Positions 24,154 to 33,547 of a DNA stretch of 64,000 nucleotides are shown piece after piece. This DNA is from Caproiciproducens faecalis (GTDB lineage Bacteria > Bacillota > Clostridia > Oscillospirales > Acutalibacteraceae). The number at the start of each line of letters is the position of its first letter. Position 1 is the first letter of the stretch. The DNA lies in assembly GCF_019448085.1 (NCBI RefSeq), contig NZ_JAGFNZ010000001.1:558001-622000 (forward strand), in the 5' to 3' direction. A program made the translations under genes and the position numbers. The notes beneath the pieces were generated by a model, which made no database searches, was not told the DNA's origin, and was given only the letters and a program-made list of their open reading frames with translations.

Positions 24154-25752
24154 ATGATTACTGTATCCGATCTTGGCCTTGCGTTTAACGGCCAAAACCT
24201 GTTTTCCCATGTTAATTTGCTGTTCACTGCCGGGAACTGCTACGGTGTCATCGGAGCGAACGGCGCGGGAAAGTCTACTTTTTTAAAAATTCTTTCCGGC
24301 GAACTGGAGCCTTCAAAGGGTGAGGTTGTTATTGATCCCCGTCTGCGGATGTCCGTGCTCAGTCAGGATCACCACGCCTATGACTCCTATACCGTTTTTG
24401 AAACTATTCTGATGGGCAACGCGCGTCTGTACGAAGTAAGACAACAAAAGGACGCTATTTATGAAAAAGAGAATTTCACCGATGAGGACGGGATTCTTGC
24501 CGCGGAGCTGGAAGCGGAATTTGCCGATCTGAACGGTTGGGACGCAGAAACCGAAGCCGGAAAGCTGCTGCAGGGTCTGGGTCTGGACAACGCGCTGCTG
24601 GATACCGTGATGGGTACCCTCACGGGTACGGAAAAGGTACGCGTCCTGCTTGCGCGCGCCCTGTTCGGGCAGCCGGACATCATCCTTCTGGACGAGCCTA
24701 CCAATGATCTTGACAACAAATCCATTGCCTGGCTGGAAAACTTTTTAATGGATTATGAGGGAACGGTCATCGTAGTGTCCCATGACCGTCACTTCCTCAA
24801 TAATGTCTGCACCCATATTGTCGACATTGATTTCAACAAAATCAAGATGTATGTCGGCAACTACGATTTCTGGTATGAGTCCAGCCAGCTGATGCAGCGC
24901 GTGATGCGCGACCAGAACAAGAAAGCGGAGGACAAGATCAAGGAACTGCAGAATTTTATTCAGCGCTTTTCCGCAAACAAATCAAAGTCCAAGCAGGCGA
25001 CGTCCCGTAAGAAGCTGCTTGATAAAATCTCCGTTGAGGAAATGCCGGCGTCATCGCGCAGGTATCCCTATGTCGGCTTTACGATGGACCGTGAGCCGGG
25101 CAAGGAAATTCTTGAGGTCACCAACCTTTCCAAAACCGTTGACGGGGTGAAGGTGCTGAACAACGTCAGCTTCCGTGTGAACAAAGGCGACAAAATTGCC
25201 TTTGTCGGCTCCAATGAAATCGCCAACACTACGCTGTTCCGAATTCTGATGGAGGAGCTGGAGCCGGACGAAGGCTCTTTCAAGTGGGGTGTTTCCACCA
25301 GCCAGTCCTATTTCCCGCAGGATAACTCCGCCTACTTCAACGGCTGCGAGGAAAGCATCCTAAAATGGCTGGAGCAGTATTCCAAGGATACGACGGAAAC
25401 TTATCTGCGCGGATTTCTGGGGAAGATGCTCTTTTCCGGAGAGGACGTTTTAAAACCGGTAAATGTGCTTTCCGGCGGTGAAAAAGTTCGCTGCATGCTC
25501 TCCCGCATGATGATGTTCGGCGCCAACGTGCTTGTGGTCGACCAGCCGACCAACCATCTTGATCTGGAATCCATTACCGCCGTGAACGACGGCCTGACGG
25601 ATTTCAAGGGCGTGGTGCTGTTTGCTTCTCACGACCATCAGTTTGTTCAGACGATTGCGAACCGTGTCATTGAAATTACGGATGACGGCATTATTGACCG
25701 TATCTCCACCTATGATGAATATCTGGAAGCGCGCGACGGCATCCTCTCTTAA
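24154..25752 (+). CDS. ABC-F ATPase, YkpA/YbiT-like
   Basis: 532 residues, two nucleotide-binding domains, no membrane helices. Domain 1: Walker A GANGAGKST, signature LTGTEK, Walker B LLDEPTNDLD. The linker near residues 245-300 is Lys-rich. Domain 2: the Walker A position reads GSNEIANTT instead of GxxGxGKT/S, the signature is LSGGEK and Walker B VVDQPTNHLD with Gln in place of the catalytic Glu. Second-site degeneration therefore appears real. These proteins act on ribosomes in translation rather than transport. GGAGG precedes ATG 24154. Confidence 0.87.
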   Translation: MITVSDLGLAFNGQNLFSHVNLLFTAGNCYGVIGANGAGKSTFLKILSGELEPSKGEVVIDPRLRMSVLSQDHHAYDSYTVFETILMGNARLYEVRQQKDAIYEKENFTDEDGILAAELEAEFADLNGWDAETEAGKLLQGLGLDNALLDTVMGTLTGTEKVRVLLARALFGQPDIILLDEPTNDLDNKSIAWLENFLMDYEGTVIVVSHDRHFLNNVCTHIVDIDFNKIKMYVGNYDFWYESSQLMQRVMRDQNKKAEDKIKELQNFIQRFSANKSKSKQATSRKKLLDKISVEEMPASSRRYPYVGFTMDREPGKEILEVTNLSKTVDGVKVLNNVSFRVNKGDKIAFVGSNEIANTTLFRILMEELEPDEGSFKWGVSTSQSYFPQDNSAYFNGCEESILKWLEQYSKDTTETYLRGFLGKMLFSGEDVLKPVNVLSGGEKVRCMLSRMMMFGANVLVVDQPTNHLDLESITAVNDGLTDFKGVVLFASHDHQFVQTIANRVIEITDDGIIDRISTYDEYLEARDGILS

Positions 25753-25764
25753 TCGATTTTATAT

Positions 25765-25795
25765 AAGCCGGGGATGGACAAACCCGGCTTTTTGT
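25765..25795 (+). terminator. intrinsic terminator after the ABC-F gene
   Basis: Arms AGCCGGG and CCCGGCT, then TTTTTG. Confidence 0.8.
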
Positions 25796-25868
25796 TTTAA
25801 ACTGTTTTTATCAAGCCGAAGGCTCCGGAACGGAGTCCCGGCGATACGCTGCAAAAGGGGACGGAAAG

Positions 25869-26735
25869 ATGGCAAACGGGGAATTTCTTTTAAAGATCAA
25901 TTCGCGGTATAATCTTTTTACAAAGGCCGAAAAAAAGGTGGCGGATTATGTCTTGCAGGACCCGAAACGGGTTTTGTTTCTATCCATTACCGACCTTGCG
26001 GAAGCGTGTGAGGTGGGGGACACCAGCGTTTTCCGCTTCTGTAAAACGATGCAGCTGCAGGGCTACCAGGAATTCAAAATGCTGCTTTCCCTCAGCATAT
26101 CGGACGAGGAGGACAGCAGCAGCATCACGACGATGCTGTCCGGAAAAATTACGCAGGAGGACACCATTGAGGATGTGGCCAAAAAGGTTCTGCAGACCAA
26201 CATTAACGCGCTGAACGAAACCTATTCGCTGCTGAATTTTGAGGAGCTTTCCCTCACGATTGATTATATGATCGGGGCAGGGCAAATTTATTTTTTCGGC
26301 GTGGGTTCCTCTCTGCTGACCGCTATGGACGCGGTGGACAAATTTGTGCGCATTACTCCGAAGGTTCACAATTACGCCGACGCGCATTTACAGGCGATGG
26401 CGGCTTCCATCCTTTCCCCGGAAGATCTGGCGTTCATTATCTCCTATTCCGGTGCGACAAAAGATACCATTCAGGTGGCGCAGCAGGCAAAAAAAGCCGG
26501 CGCAAGGGTGGTCTGCATCACCCGGTTCGCAAAGTCCCCGCTCACCGCCTATTCCGATGTGGTGATTTTGTGCGGCACGAACGAAGGCCCGCTGCAGGGC
26601 GGCTCCACTTCGGCCAGAATTAGCCAGATGCTTCTGATTGACCTGATCTATATGGAATACTTTAAGCGAACCTATGAGAAGAGCAGCGCCAACAAGCAGA
26701 AAACCTCCGGAGCGGTGTTAAAGAAACTTTATTAA
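25869..26735 (+). CDS. MurR/RpiR-family transcriptional regulator
   Basis: 288 residues. N-terminal helix-turn-helix (FTKAEKKVADYVLQDP...DLAEACEVGDTSVFRFCKTM) and a C-terminal SIS phosphosugar-binding domain (IYFFGVGSSLLTAMDAVDKF, IISYSGATKDTIQVAQQAKKAGARVVCIT). Regulators of this type sense phosphorylated sugars or amino sugars. No sugar gene lies next to it, so its target is elsewhere or is itself. Flanked by terminators on both sides. Confidence 0.9.
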   Translation: MANGEFLLKINSRYNLFTKAEKKVADYVLQDPKRVLFLSITDLAEACEVGDTSVFRFCKTMQLQGYQEFKMLLSLSISDEEDSSSITTMLSGKITQEDTIEDVAKKVLQTNINALNETYSLLNFEELSLTIDYMIGAGQIYFFGVGSSLLTAMDAVDKFVRITPKVHNYADAHLQAMAASILSPEDLAFIISYSGATKDTIQVAQQAKKAGARVVCITRFAKSPLTAYSDVVILCGTNEGPLQGGSTSARISQMLLIDLIYMEYFKRTYEKSSANKQKTSGAVLKKLY

Positions 26736-26752
26736 TGGGGTATTCCCATACA

Positions 26753-26784
26753 AATGCCTCCGCCGTCCGGCGGGGGCATTTTTT
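26753..26784 (+). terminator. intrinsic terminator after rpiR
   Basis: Hairpin AATGCCTCCGCCG / CGGCGGGGGCATT with a 2-nt centre, then TTTTT. Confidence 0.85.
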
Positions 26785-26824
26785 ACGTTTTTCCAAAATT
26801 AACACTACGTTCACAGAATTGCGG

Positions 26825-26877
26825 TTGAATTCTAAAGCAAAAATAGTTATACTATAAAAATATAAACAAATGTTTAT
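26825..26877 (+). promoter_or_regulatory. promoter and operator of the MarR-citrate synthase unit
   Basis: TTGAAT (26825-26830), 17 bp, TATACT (26848-26853). The inverted repeat ATAAACA-AA-TGTTTAT (26862-26877) covers the transcription start and suits MarR autorepression. Confidence 0.7.
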
Positions 26878-26908
26878 TATCATGAAAAGTTTACTAAGGG
26901 TGTTTAAA

Positions 26909-27358
26909 ATGGCAAATCAGTATGTACAGGCCGATGATGATATCTTTCATTTTCTGGTATTTGTTCACAGAACATTGGCAAAACCGTTTGAAGATCATTT
27001 CAGGGGAAAATTCACAAGCCTGCAGCTGAACGCGCTGTGCGTTCTGTGCGCTGGCGAGCCGATGACAATGAGTGAGCTGGCTGCCAGCTTGCATACGCCG
27101 CGTCAGCAGATGAGCCGCATGATTGAAAAGCTGTATGAGGAAGGCCATATTGTGCGCAGTCTGGACAAAAGGGACAGACGAAAAATACGAATTTCCGTTT
27201 CGGAGGCAACCGCCAAAGAAATCCGTGATGGACGCGAAGAATTCGACAAAGCACTGAAATTGGCTATGGAAGGTTTCAGTGAAGCGGAATACAGAGATTT
27301 TAACGCCGCAGTTCGTATCGTAAACAGAATTCTCACCAAAATTCCCCAAAAGGATTAG
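26909..27358 (+). CDS. MarR-family transcriptional regulator
   Basis: 149 residues. The winged helix is MTMSELAASLHTPRQQMSRMIEKLYEEGHI with wing SLDKRDRRKIRISVS. ATG 26909 is chosen because AAGGG lies 8 bp upstream; the in-frame ATG at 26870 sits in the operator. Citrate synthase begins 30 bp after its stop with no intervening promoter seen, so both may share a transcript and a regulatory logic. Confidence 0.85.
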   Translation: MANQYVQADDDIFHFLVFVHRTLAKPFEDHFRGKFTSLQLNALCVLCAGEPMTMSELAASLHTPRQQMSRMIEKLYEEGHIVRSLDKRDRRKIRISVSEATAKEIRDGREEFDKALKLAMEGFSEAEYRDFNAAVRIVNRILTKIPQKD

Positions 27359-27388
27359 CGTATAATGAAAGAAAAGGAGATATGAAAT

Positions 27389-28768
27389 ATGGAGAGAAAC
27401 GGAAACGCAGATTTCTTTACGGTAACTCCCGCAATTTTGGAGCTTACCGACCTTTGTAAGAACCACAGTACGATCGATCCCTCGTTGTTCGCCAAATATG
27501 ACGTGAAACGCGGTCTGCGCGATATTAACGGAAAAGGCGTTCTGACCGGTTTAACGGAAATATCGGATATCATTTCCTCCAAGGAAGTCGACGGAAAAAG
27601 CGTGCCCTGTGAAGGAGAGCTGTATTATCGCGGCATGAATATTCAGAATATTGTACGCGGTTTTATAGCGGAGAACCGCTTCGGCTTTGAAGAGACGACT
27701 TATCTGCTCCTGTTCGGCGAACTGCCGACAGAGGAAAAGCTGGAGGAGTTCAAAAAGCTGTTGTCCAAATACAGAACCCTGCCGACTAATTTTGTGCGCG
27801 ACATCATTATGAAGGCCCCCTCGTTCGATATGATGAACACACTGGCAAGAAGTGTGCTTACCCTTTACGCTTATGACGAAAGGCCGAACGACACCTCTCT
27901 GCCGAACGTGCTGCGCCAGTGTCTGGAAATGATCGCGCTGTTCCCGCAGCTTGCGGTTTACGGTTATCAGGCCTACGCCCACAATATGGATCCAAATTAC
28001 AGCTTCTTTATCCATGCCCCCAAACCGGAGCTTTCCGTGGCGGAGAACATTCTTTACATGCTGCGTATCAATAATCAATATACCGCGCTGGAAGCCCGTA
28101 TCCTTGACCTTGCGCTCGTTCTGCACGCGGAGCACGGCGGCGGCAACAATTCCAGCTTTACCACCCATGTGGTGGCTTCTTCCGGAACGGACGCGTACTC
28201 GGTCATTGCGGCGGCGCTCGGTTCCCTGAAAGGGCCGAAGCACGGGGGCGCGAACATCAAGGTCATGATGATGTTTGAGGATATGAAGCAGAATATTGAC
28301 GACTGGGAAGACGAGGATAAGGTTGCCGACTATTTGAGCAGGCTGCTGAACAAGCAGGCCTTCGATCGGGCCGGTTTGATCTACGGGATGGGTCACGCGG
28401 TATATTCGCTGTCCGACCCGCGCGCCAATATTTTCAAGAAATTCGTGCAGAGCCTATCCGAAGAAAAGGGCCTTACCAAAGAGTATAAGCTTTATTCTCT
28501 GGTTGAGCGTCTTGCTCCGGAAGTGATCGGGCGCGAGCGTAAGACCTATAAGGGCGTCAGTGCGAACATCGACTTTTACAGCGGGTTTGTTTACCATATG
28601 CTCGGTCTGCCGCCGGAACTGTTTACGCCCGTTTTCGCCATGGCGCGTATTGCCGGATGGAGCGCGCACTTAATGGAGGAACAGATCAACGTCGGCAAAA
28701 TCATCCGACCCGCATACAAGAGTATTTCCGCCCACAGGGCCTATGTTCCCCTCCACGAAAGATCATAA
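27389..28768 (+). CDS. gltA: citrate synthase
   Basis: 459 residues. Active-site segments are LHAEHGGGNNSSFTTHVVAS (His), GPKHGGAN, GMGHAVYSLSDPRA (His) and NIDFYSGF (Asp). It condenses acetyl-CoA and oxaloacetate to citrate. The N-terminal extension of some 75 residues before YRGMNI places it with the longer clostridial citrate synthases; a methylcitrate synthase cannot be excluded. AAGGAGA precedes the ATG. A terminator follows. Confidence 0.92.
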   Translation: MERNGNADFFTVTPAILELTDLCKNHSTIDPSLFAKYDVKRGLRDINGKGVLTGLTEISDIISSKEVDGKSVPCEGELYYRGMNIQNIVRGFIAENRFGFEETTYLLLFGELPTEEKLEEFKKLLSKYRTLPTNFVRDIIMKAPSFDMMNTLARSVLTLYAYDERPNDTSLPNVLRQCLEMIALFPQLAVYGYQAYAHNMDPNYSFFIHAPKPELSVAENILYMLRINNQYTALEARILDLALVLHAEHGGGNNSSFTTHVVASSGTDAYSVIAAALGSLKGPKHGGANIKVMMMFEDMKQNIDDWEDEDKVADYLSRLLNKQAFDRAGLIYGMGHAVYSLSDPRANIFKKFVQSLSEEKGLTKEYKLYSLVERLAPEVIGRERKTYKGVSANIDFYSGFVYHMLGLPPELFTPVFAMARIAGWSAHLMEEQINVGKIIRPAYKSISAHRAYVPLHERS

Positions 28769-28777
28769 AATTTCATA

Positions 28778-28817
28778 CGGCGGGCACTTCGGTTTTACGG
28801 AATGCCCGCCGCTTTTT
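28778..28817 (+). terminator. intrinsic terminator after citrate synthase
   Basis: Arms CGGCGGGCA and TGCCCGCCG, then CTTTTT. Confidence 0.88.
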
Positions 28818-28841
28818 CGTTTGTCTTTCCGGTGGATAAAC

Positions 28842-28870
28842 TTGACAATACCTCCGATTAAGCCTATACT
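28842..28870 (+). promoter_or_regulatory. SigA promoter of the Xaa-Pro aminopeptidase gene
   Basis: TTGACA (28842-28847), 17 bp, TATACT (28865-28870). The leader to 29028 is about 150 nt; nothing else was recognised in it. Confidence 0.8.
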
Positions 28871-29028
28871 TTTTTATATTCTGAGGTTTCTTTTGTCCTT
28901 TTTCAAAAAGCTGTTTTTACCGATTTTGACCGCCCGATGCGGCGCCATTTCATGAAAGCGGCTTTCTGTTTTCAGACCGTGCAAACAGAAGGGAAATGTC
29001 ATTTTATAGAGTTAAGGAGTAATGTATC

Positions 29029-30822
29029 ATGAACAGCGTAAATGAAAGACTTGCCGCGCTGCGCAGCCAGATGAAGCAAAACGGCGTGCAGGCGTGCATC
29101 GTGCCTTCCGCCGACCCGCACATGAGCGAATATCTTCCCGCTCACTGGCAGGCCAGAAGTTATTTTTCGGGCTTTACCGGCTCCGCGGGAACTCTGGTTG
29201 TGACGGAGACGGAGAGCGGCCTTTGGACGGACGGACGGTATTTTATACAGGCAGCGCACCAGCTGGAGGGCAGCGAAATCGTCCTGTACCGCATGGCGGT
29301 CAAAGGGGTGCCGACCTACACGGAATTTCTGGCCGATAAACTGGAAGACGGTGAGACGGTCGGATTTGACGGCAAGATGCTTTCCGCGGCTTCCGTTGAA
29401 GAAATGCGGGAGAAATTTGCCGACAAAAAGCTGAAGATCAAAGCGGTTGACCTGATAAAGGATATTTGGACGGACAGACCGGACATCCCCTCTAGCAAAG
29501 TGTTTGTTCATGATGCAAAATATGCCGGTTATACCTGCAAAGAGAAACTGGAGCAGATTCGGGAAGAACTGAAAAAACAGCATGCGGACGGAGAAATTTT
29601 TACCAAGCTGGACTGTGTGGCCTGGCTGATGAATATCCGCGCGGACGACATAGAATACAATCCGCTGGCGGTTTCCTACGCAATGGTTTATTCGGATTCC
29701 GCTTATTTGTTTATCAATACCGCGCGCGTTCTGCCGGAGACGCTTTCTTACCTGAAAGAAAACGGTGTGACGGTCAGGGAATACGAAGAGATCGACCGTG
29801 CGCTGCAGGAAATCCATACGGACAGGACGATTCTGGTAGACCCCGTCAATGTCAATTACGATCTGTATATGCTCCTGAAACAGAACAGCCATGTGACTGT
29901 GAAAGAGGGGGGAGATACCGTTATTGCGCTGAAGGGCGTCAAGAATGAAACGGAGATCAAAAATATCATCGAGGCTCACATCAAAGACGGCCGCGCGCTG
30001 GTTGAATTCTGTGTGAAATTCGAGAATATGATGAAAAACGGAGAAACCGTTACCGAATGTACCGTGTGCGACATGCTCAGGGAATACCGGGCAAAGCAGC
30101 CGAACAACATGGGGGAGAGCTTTGGCACTATCGCGGCCTACAACGCAAACGCGGCCATGATGCATTACAGCCCGAAGCCGGAAACCTGCAGTACGCTGAA
30201 AAATCAGGGCTTCCTGCTGATCGATTCCGGCGGGCAGTATCTGGAAGGTACCACCGACATTACCCGTACCTTCGTTTTGGGACCGATCAGCCGCGAGGAA
30301 AAAGAGCATTACACCTATGTCCTGAAAGCCCATATCGCACTGGCAATGGCTGTGTTCCTGGAGGGCTGCACCGGCGGGAACATCGACATCCTCAGCCGTG
30401 TGCAGGTGTGGAAGCACGGCATCGACTACCGCTGCGGTACAGGCCACGGCGTAGGAATGTTCAGCGGGGTGCACGAGGGCCCGCAGAACATGAGAATCAG
30501 CAACAATGTCGCCTTTAAAAAGGGCATGACGATTACCAATGAACCGGGAATATATGAGGAAGGCAAGCACGGAATTCGCACGGAAAACATCATGCTGGTC
30601 ACCGAGTTTGTCAATAACGAATACGGCCAGTTCCTGAAATTTGAGCCGATTACCTATTTCCCGATTGATACCGCGGGAATCCTGACGGAGCTGATGACGC
30701 ACGAGGAGCTAGAATGGCTCAACAACTACCACCGTTTGGTCTGGGAGAAACTTTCTCCCGGTTTAGACGGGAAAGAGCTTCAGTGGCTGAAAGACCGCAC
30801 CCAACCGATTCAAAAGGCATAA
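29029..30822 (+). CDS. Xaa-Pro aminopeptidase (M24B)
   Basis: 597 residues in three parts: two creatinase-like N-terminal domains (residues 1-300) and a C-terminal pita-bread metallopeptidase domain. Metal ligands are visible in LIDSGGQYLEGTTDITRTF (two Asp), GTGHGVGMFSGVHEGP (His), TNEPGIYEEGKHGIRTEN (Glu) and LKFEPITYFPID (Glu). The enzyme removes N-terminal residues preceding proline from peptides in the cytoplasm. The length matches the long APP1-like form. AAGGAG lies upstream of the ATG. Confidence 0.93.
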   Translation: MNSVNERLAALRSQMKQNGVQACIVPSADPHMSEYLPAHWQARSYFSGFTGSAGTLVVTETESGLWTDGRYFIQAAHQLEGSEIVLYRMAVKGVPTYTEFLADKLEDGETVGFDGKMLSAASVEEMREKFADKKLKIKAVDLIKDIWTDRPDIPSSKVFVHDAKYAGYTCKEKLEQIREELKKQHADGEIFTKLDCVAWLMNIRADDIEYNPLAVSYAMVYSDSAYLFINTARVLPETLSYLKENGVTVREYEEIDRALQEIHTDRTILVDPVNVNYDLYMLLKQNSHVTVKEGGDTVIALKGVKNETEIKNIIEAHIKDGRALVEFCVKFENMMKNGETVTECTVCDMLREYRAKQPNNMGESFGTIAAYNANAAMMHYSPKPETCSTLKNQGFLLIDSGGQYLEGTTDITRTFVLGPISREEKEHYTYVLKAHIALAMAVFLEGCTGGNIDILSRVQVWKHGIDYRCGTGHGVGMFSGVHEGPQNMRISNNVAFKKGMTITNEPGIYEEGKHGIRTENIMLVTEFVNNEYGQFLKFEPITYFPIDTAGILTELMTHEELEWLNNYHRLVWEKLSPGLDGKELQWLKDRTQPIQKA

Positions 30823-30825
30823 AAC

Positions 30826-30860
30826 AAAGCCGCGCTTCACATTGTGAAACGCGGCTTTTT
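30826..30860. terminator. bidirectional terminator between convergent genes
   Basis: Arms AAAGCCGCG and CGCGGCTTT extended by TTCACA/TGTGAA, with T and A runs on both sides. Confidence 0.88.
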
Positions 30861-30872
30861 CATACCCAGATG

Positions 30873-31637
30873 TTATTCTTCGTTGAAGCGGGATAAAAAT
30901 GCTTTTGTGCGGTCGTTCTGCGTATTTCCGAAAAGTTGTTCCGGGTTTCCCTGCTCAATTATTGTTCCGTTGTCCATAAAAACCACATAATCGGCCACAT
31001 CCCGGGCAAATTTCATTTCATGGGTGACAACCACCATCGTCATATGCTCCGCGGCTAGCTCGCGGATGACCTTGAGAATTTCTCCCGTCAGCTCCGGGTC
31101 AAGCGCACTGGTCGGCTCGTCAAAGAAAAGGATATCCGGGTTCATCGCCAGCGCGCGGGCAATGGAGACGCGCTGCTGCTGTCCGCCGGAAAGCTGGCAG
31201 GGGTACGCGTCTGCTTTATCCGCCAGATCCATTTTTTTCAGCAGCTCCGTTGCGGCCGCCTCTGCTTCCGCCTTCGACCGGTGCAGGACGCGGATAGGCG
31301 CTTCCGTAATATTCTGCATGACCGACAAATGGGGAAACAGATTAAAATTCTGGAAGACCAATCCGATATGCAGCCCGATTTTGCTGCACGCCGCTTTGTC
31401 CGAATAGACAGCCTTACCGTCCGCGCCGTTTTTCACCAGCCGTTCGCCGCAGATGGTAATCTCGCCGGAATCGACTGTTTCCAGTTGGGTGACGCAGCGC
31501 AGCAGGGTACTTTTTCCCGAACCGGAAGGTCCTATAATCGCAAGCACCTGCCCCTTGGTTACTTCTATTGAAATTCCGTTAAGCACTTTCGTGCCGTCAA
31601 AGCTTTTACAGATGTTTGTCGCAGTTAAGATATGCAT
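30873..31637 (-). CDS. polar amino-acid ABC transporter, ATP-binding protein
   Basis: 254 residues. Walker [11 protein letters not shown]-loop [13 protein letters not shown], signature LSGGQQQR, Walker [15 protein letters not shown] and switch His in VVTHEM. It is GlnQ/TcyN type. ATG 31637 is 6 bp from GGAGG; the ATG at 31643 touches it. A non-canonical insertion ([19 protein letters not shown], about residues 70-90) lies between Walker A and Q-loop, as in some cystine/glutamine transporters. It is the last gene of a three-gene minus-strand operon. Confidence 0.9.
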   Translation of the reverse strand: MHILTATNICKSFDGTKVLNGISIEVTKGQVLAIIGPSGSGKSTLLRCVTQLETVDSGEITICGERLVKNGADGKAVYSDKAACSKIGLHIGLVFQNFNLFPHLSVMQNITEAPIRVLHRSKAEAEAAATELLKKMDLADKADAYPCQLSGGQQQRVSIARALAMNPDILFFDEPTSALDPELTGEILKVIRELAAEHMTMVVVTHEMKFARDVADYVVFMDNGTIIEQGNPEQLFGNTQNDRTKAFLSRFNEE

Positions 31638-31647
31638 TTCCATCCTC

Positions 31648-32289
31648 CTAACGGTAGTAGTTCAGCTTGGTTTCGGCCATTGTAAAGCAGCGGGTGACCA
31701 CGCCGTTCATGACAAGGTAGAACGCGCCGGCAATTACCAGCGGGGTCATGTTGACCGCCGAGGAAACCCAGTTGGAGGTTACCTTGAGCAGTTCAACAAT
31801 GCCAATGACCTGTGCCAGGGAAGTGTCCTTGACCAGTGTGATAAACTCGTTGCCCATCGGCGGGATAATGTGCTTTACAACCTGCGGCAGGATAATGCGG
31901 AAGAAGGTCTGGCTGCGGGTAAAGCCGAGTACTTTAGCCGCTTCGTGCTGACCGCGCGGAATCCCTTCGATTCCACCACGGAAAATCTCCGCAAAATACG
32001 CCGCGTAGTTTAACACAAAGGCGACTTCCGCCGCCAGAACACGGTTAAGCTGAATGCCGATCAGGGGCTTCAGGGCGTAAAAGAAGAACAAAAGCTGCAG
32101 CATCAGCGGTGTTCCGCGCATCAGCAGTATGTAGAGTCTGACCGGAAGATTGATGATTTTGACCTTTGTCATGCGCCCTTTGGCAACAAGAAGGCCAAGC
32201 GGCAGGGAAAAAATGAGCGTAATGAAAAAAATACGCAGCGACATGAGCGTTGCTTCCAGCATTTGAGTTAAAAGCACCTGATAATTCAT
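31648..32289 (-). CDS. polar amino-acid ABC transporter, permease
   Basis: 213 residues with about five membrane helices. The EAA loop is [29 protein letters not shown], and the N-terminal [16 protein letters not shown] is typical of the HisM/GlnP class. One permease gene implies a homodimer. ATG 32289 has GGAGG 8 bp upstream. Confidence 0.9.
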   Translation of the reverse strand: MNYQVLLTQMLEATLMSLRIFFITLIFSLPLGLLVAKGRMTKVKIINLPVRLYILLMRGTPLMLQLLFFFYALKPLIGIQLNRVLAAEVAFVLNYAAYFAEIFRGGIEGIPRGQHEAAKVLGFTRSQTFFRIILPQVVKHIIPPMGNEFITLVKDTSLAQVIGIVELLKVTSNWVSSAVNMTPLVIAGAFYLVMNGVVTRCFTMAETKLNYYR

Positions 32290-32317
32290 GAACGCGACCT
32301 CCATAAAATGATTGTGT

Positions 32318-32363
32318 AAAAAAAGCCAAAGGCACAGAACCGGACAGAGTCCGGCTCTATGCC
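32318..32363 (-). terminator. leaky terminator between binding-protein and permease genes
   Basis: On the minus strand GGCATAGAGCCGGAC-TCT-GTCCGGTTCTGTGCC (one bulge, one G-T pair) precedes TTTGGC and seven T. This placement normally gives a surplus of binding-protein mRNA over permease mRNA. Confidence 0.8.
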
Positions 32364-32474
32364 GCGCGGGGGAGAAAATCTGTTTTGTCTTTCTGAGTGA
32401 AGAGAGTTCTCAGACGACAGCTATAAAACGATTCTTCGGTTACAGTATCCCTCAGAATGCAATGTGAAAGCGCT

Positions 32475-33332
32475 CTATTTTTCTACGGTGGTCACATCTT
32501 CACCGAACCATTTTTTGGAGATTGTCTCCATGGCGCCGTCTGCCGCCATTTCCTTCAAAACGCCGTTGAGCTTTTCGGTTAAAGCACTGTCCGTCTTGCG
32601 GAATCCGATGACATAATCCTCCGTGGCAAGGGAAGCGTCCTTACCGTCTTTATCCTGAAGCACCTTATATGCGTTGGGATTGTTGGTCAGATAGTAGCGC
32701 GCGACCACTTCGTCAATGCTGATTGCGTCAATGGTGCCGTTCTGCAGTTCCAGAACCGCTTTGGAGTAGTCGTCGATCTGTACGACGGATTTTAAGGTTT
32801 TTTTGAAATCCGCGTTTTCATTCAGTGCCACTTCCGCGGAAGAGTCCGACTGTACGCCGATGGTCTTTCCGGCCAGAGATTCAAGTCCCTGATAGGTGGA
32901 ATCTGTTTTCACCAGAATGATCTGCTCATTTTTCATATAGGGAATGCTCAGGCTGAATTCCTTTTCACGCTCATCGGTTTTGCTGAAACCGTTCCACAGA
33001 CAGTCGATATTGCCGTTGTTCAGTTCGGCGGTTTTGCTGTTCCAGTCAATCGGCTGTGTTTTCAGCTCGATGTTCAAACGCTTGCAGGCTTCTTTCGCAA
33101 GGTCAATATCAAAGCCAACCAGCTCACCGGTTTTGGTATCCACATATCCCATGGGAGGAAACGCGTCGTCAAGGCCAAGCACCAGCTTGCCCGCTTTTTC
33201 AACTTTTGTCCAGGATTCGTCCGCAGCAGGCGCGGAACCCGTACTCCCGGCGCTGCTGGCGGCGGCGCCGCCGCAGGCTGCGCAGGAAAGAGCAATGCCG
33301 GCCGCTAATAATAAAGATAATATTTTTTTCAT
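32475..33332 (-). CDS. amino-acid ABC transporter, substrate-binding lipoprotein
   Basis: 285 residues. Signal peptide with lipobox LSCAAC (Cys about 20), a Ser/Ala-rich linker, then the family 3 solute-binding fold (KLVLGLDDAFPPMGYVD near 49 and GFDIDLAKEACKRL). The motif DCLWNGFSKTDEREKEFSLSIPY is typical of glutamine, cystine or arginine binding proteins. First gene of the operon with its own promoter. Exact amino acid not determinable. Confidence 0.9.
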   Translation of the reverse strand: MKKILSLLLAAGIALSCAACGGAAASSAGSTGSAPAADESWTKVEKAGKLVLGLDDAFPPMGYVDTKTGELVGFDIDLAKEACKRLNIELKTQPIDWNSKTAELNNGNIDCLWNGFSKTDEREKEFSLSIPYMKNEQIILVKTDSTYQGLESLAGKTIGVQSDSSAEVALNENADFKKTLKSVVQIDDYSKAVLELQNGTIDAISIDEVVARYYLTNNPNAYKVLQDKDGKDASLATEDYVIGFRKTDSALTEKLNGVLKEMAADGAMETISKKWFGEDVTTVEK

Positions 33333-33376
33333 TTATAATACCTCACTTCTCTTCGTTTGCCATGTTCAATGATAGT

Positions 33377-33405
33377 ATTTTACCTTATTAGCACGCTAAA
33401 GTAAA
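33377..33405 (-). promoter_or_regulatory. promoter of the polar amino-acid ABC operon
   Basis: Minus strand: TTTACT (33405-33400), 17 bp, TAAAAT (33382-33377), about 45 bp before the ATG. Confidence 0.65.
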
Positions 33406-33499
33406 GGGGTATTTTAAAATTTGGCGATATTGTACCAATCACAGCCGGTCATTTCCGCCCGATATACCGCGATATGGACAAAGAATTCCTATATAAAGG

Positions 33500-33540
33500 G
33501 CGGAACAGGCACGGAGATCATTCTCCGTGCCTGTTCCGTG
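33500..33540 (-). terminator. terminator at the end of the TrpXYZ-like operon
   Basis: Perfect 16-bp arms GGAACAGGCACGGAGA / TCTCCGTGCCTGTTCC with a 4-nt loop just past the last stop. The T-run after it on the minus strand is weak. Confidence 0.65.
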
Positions 33541-33547
33541 AGAATTT

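Noticed and set aside
28999-30702. 567-codon antisense frame over the Xaa-Pro aminopeptidase
   Set aside because: The plus-strand peptidase has all metal ligands, and the antisense product has no recognisable domain.
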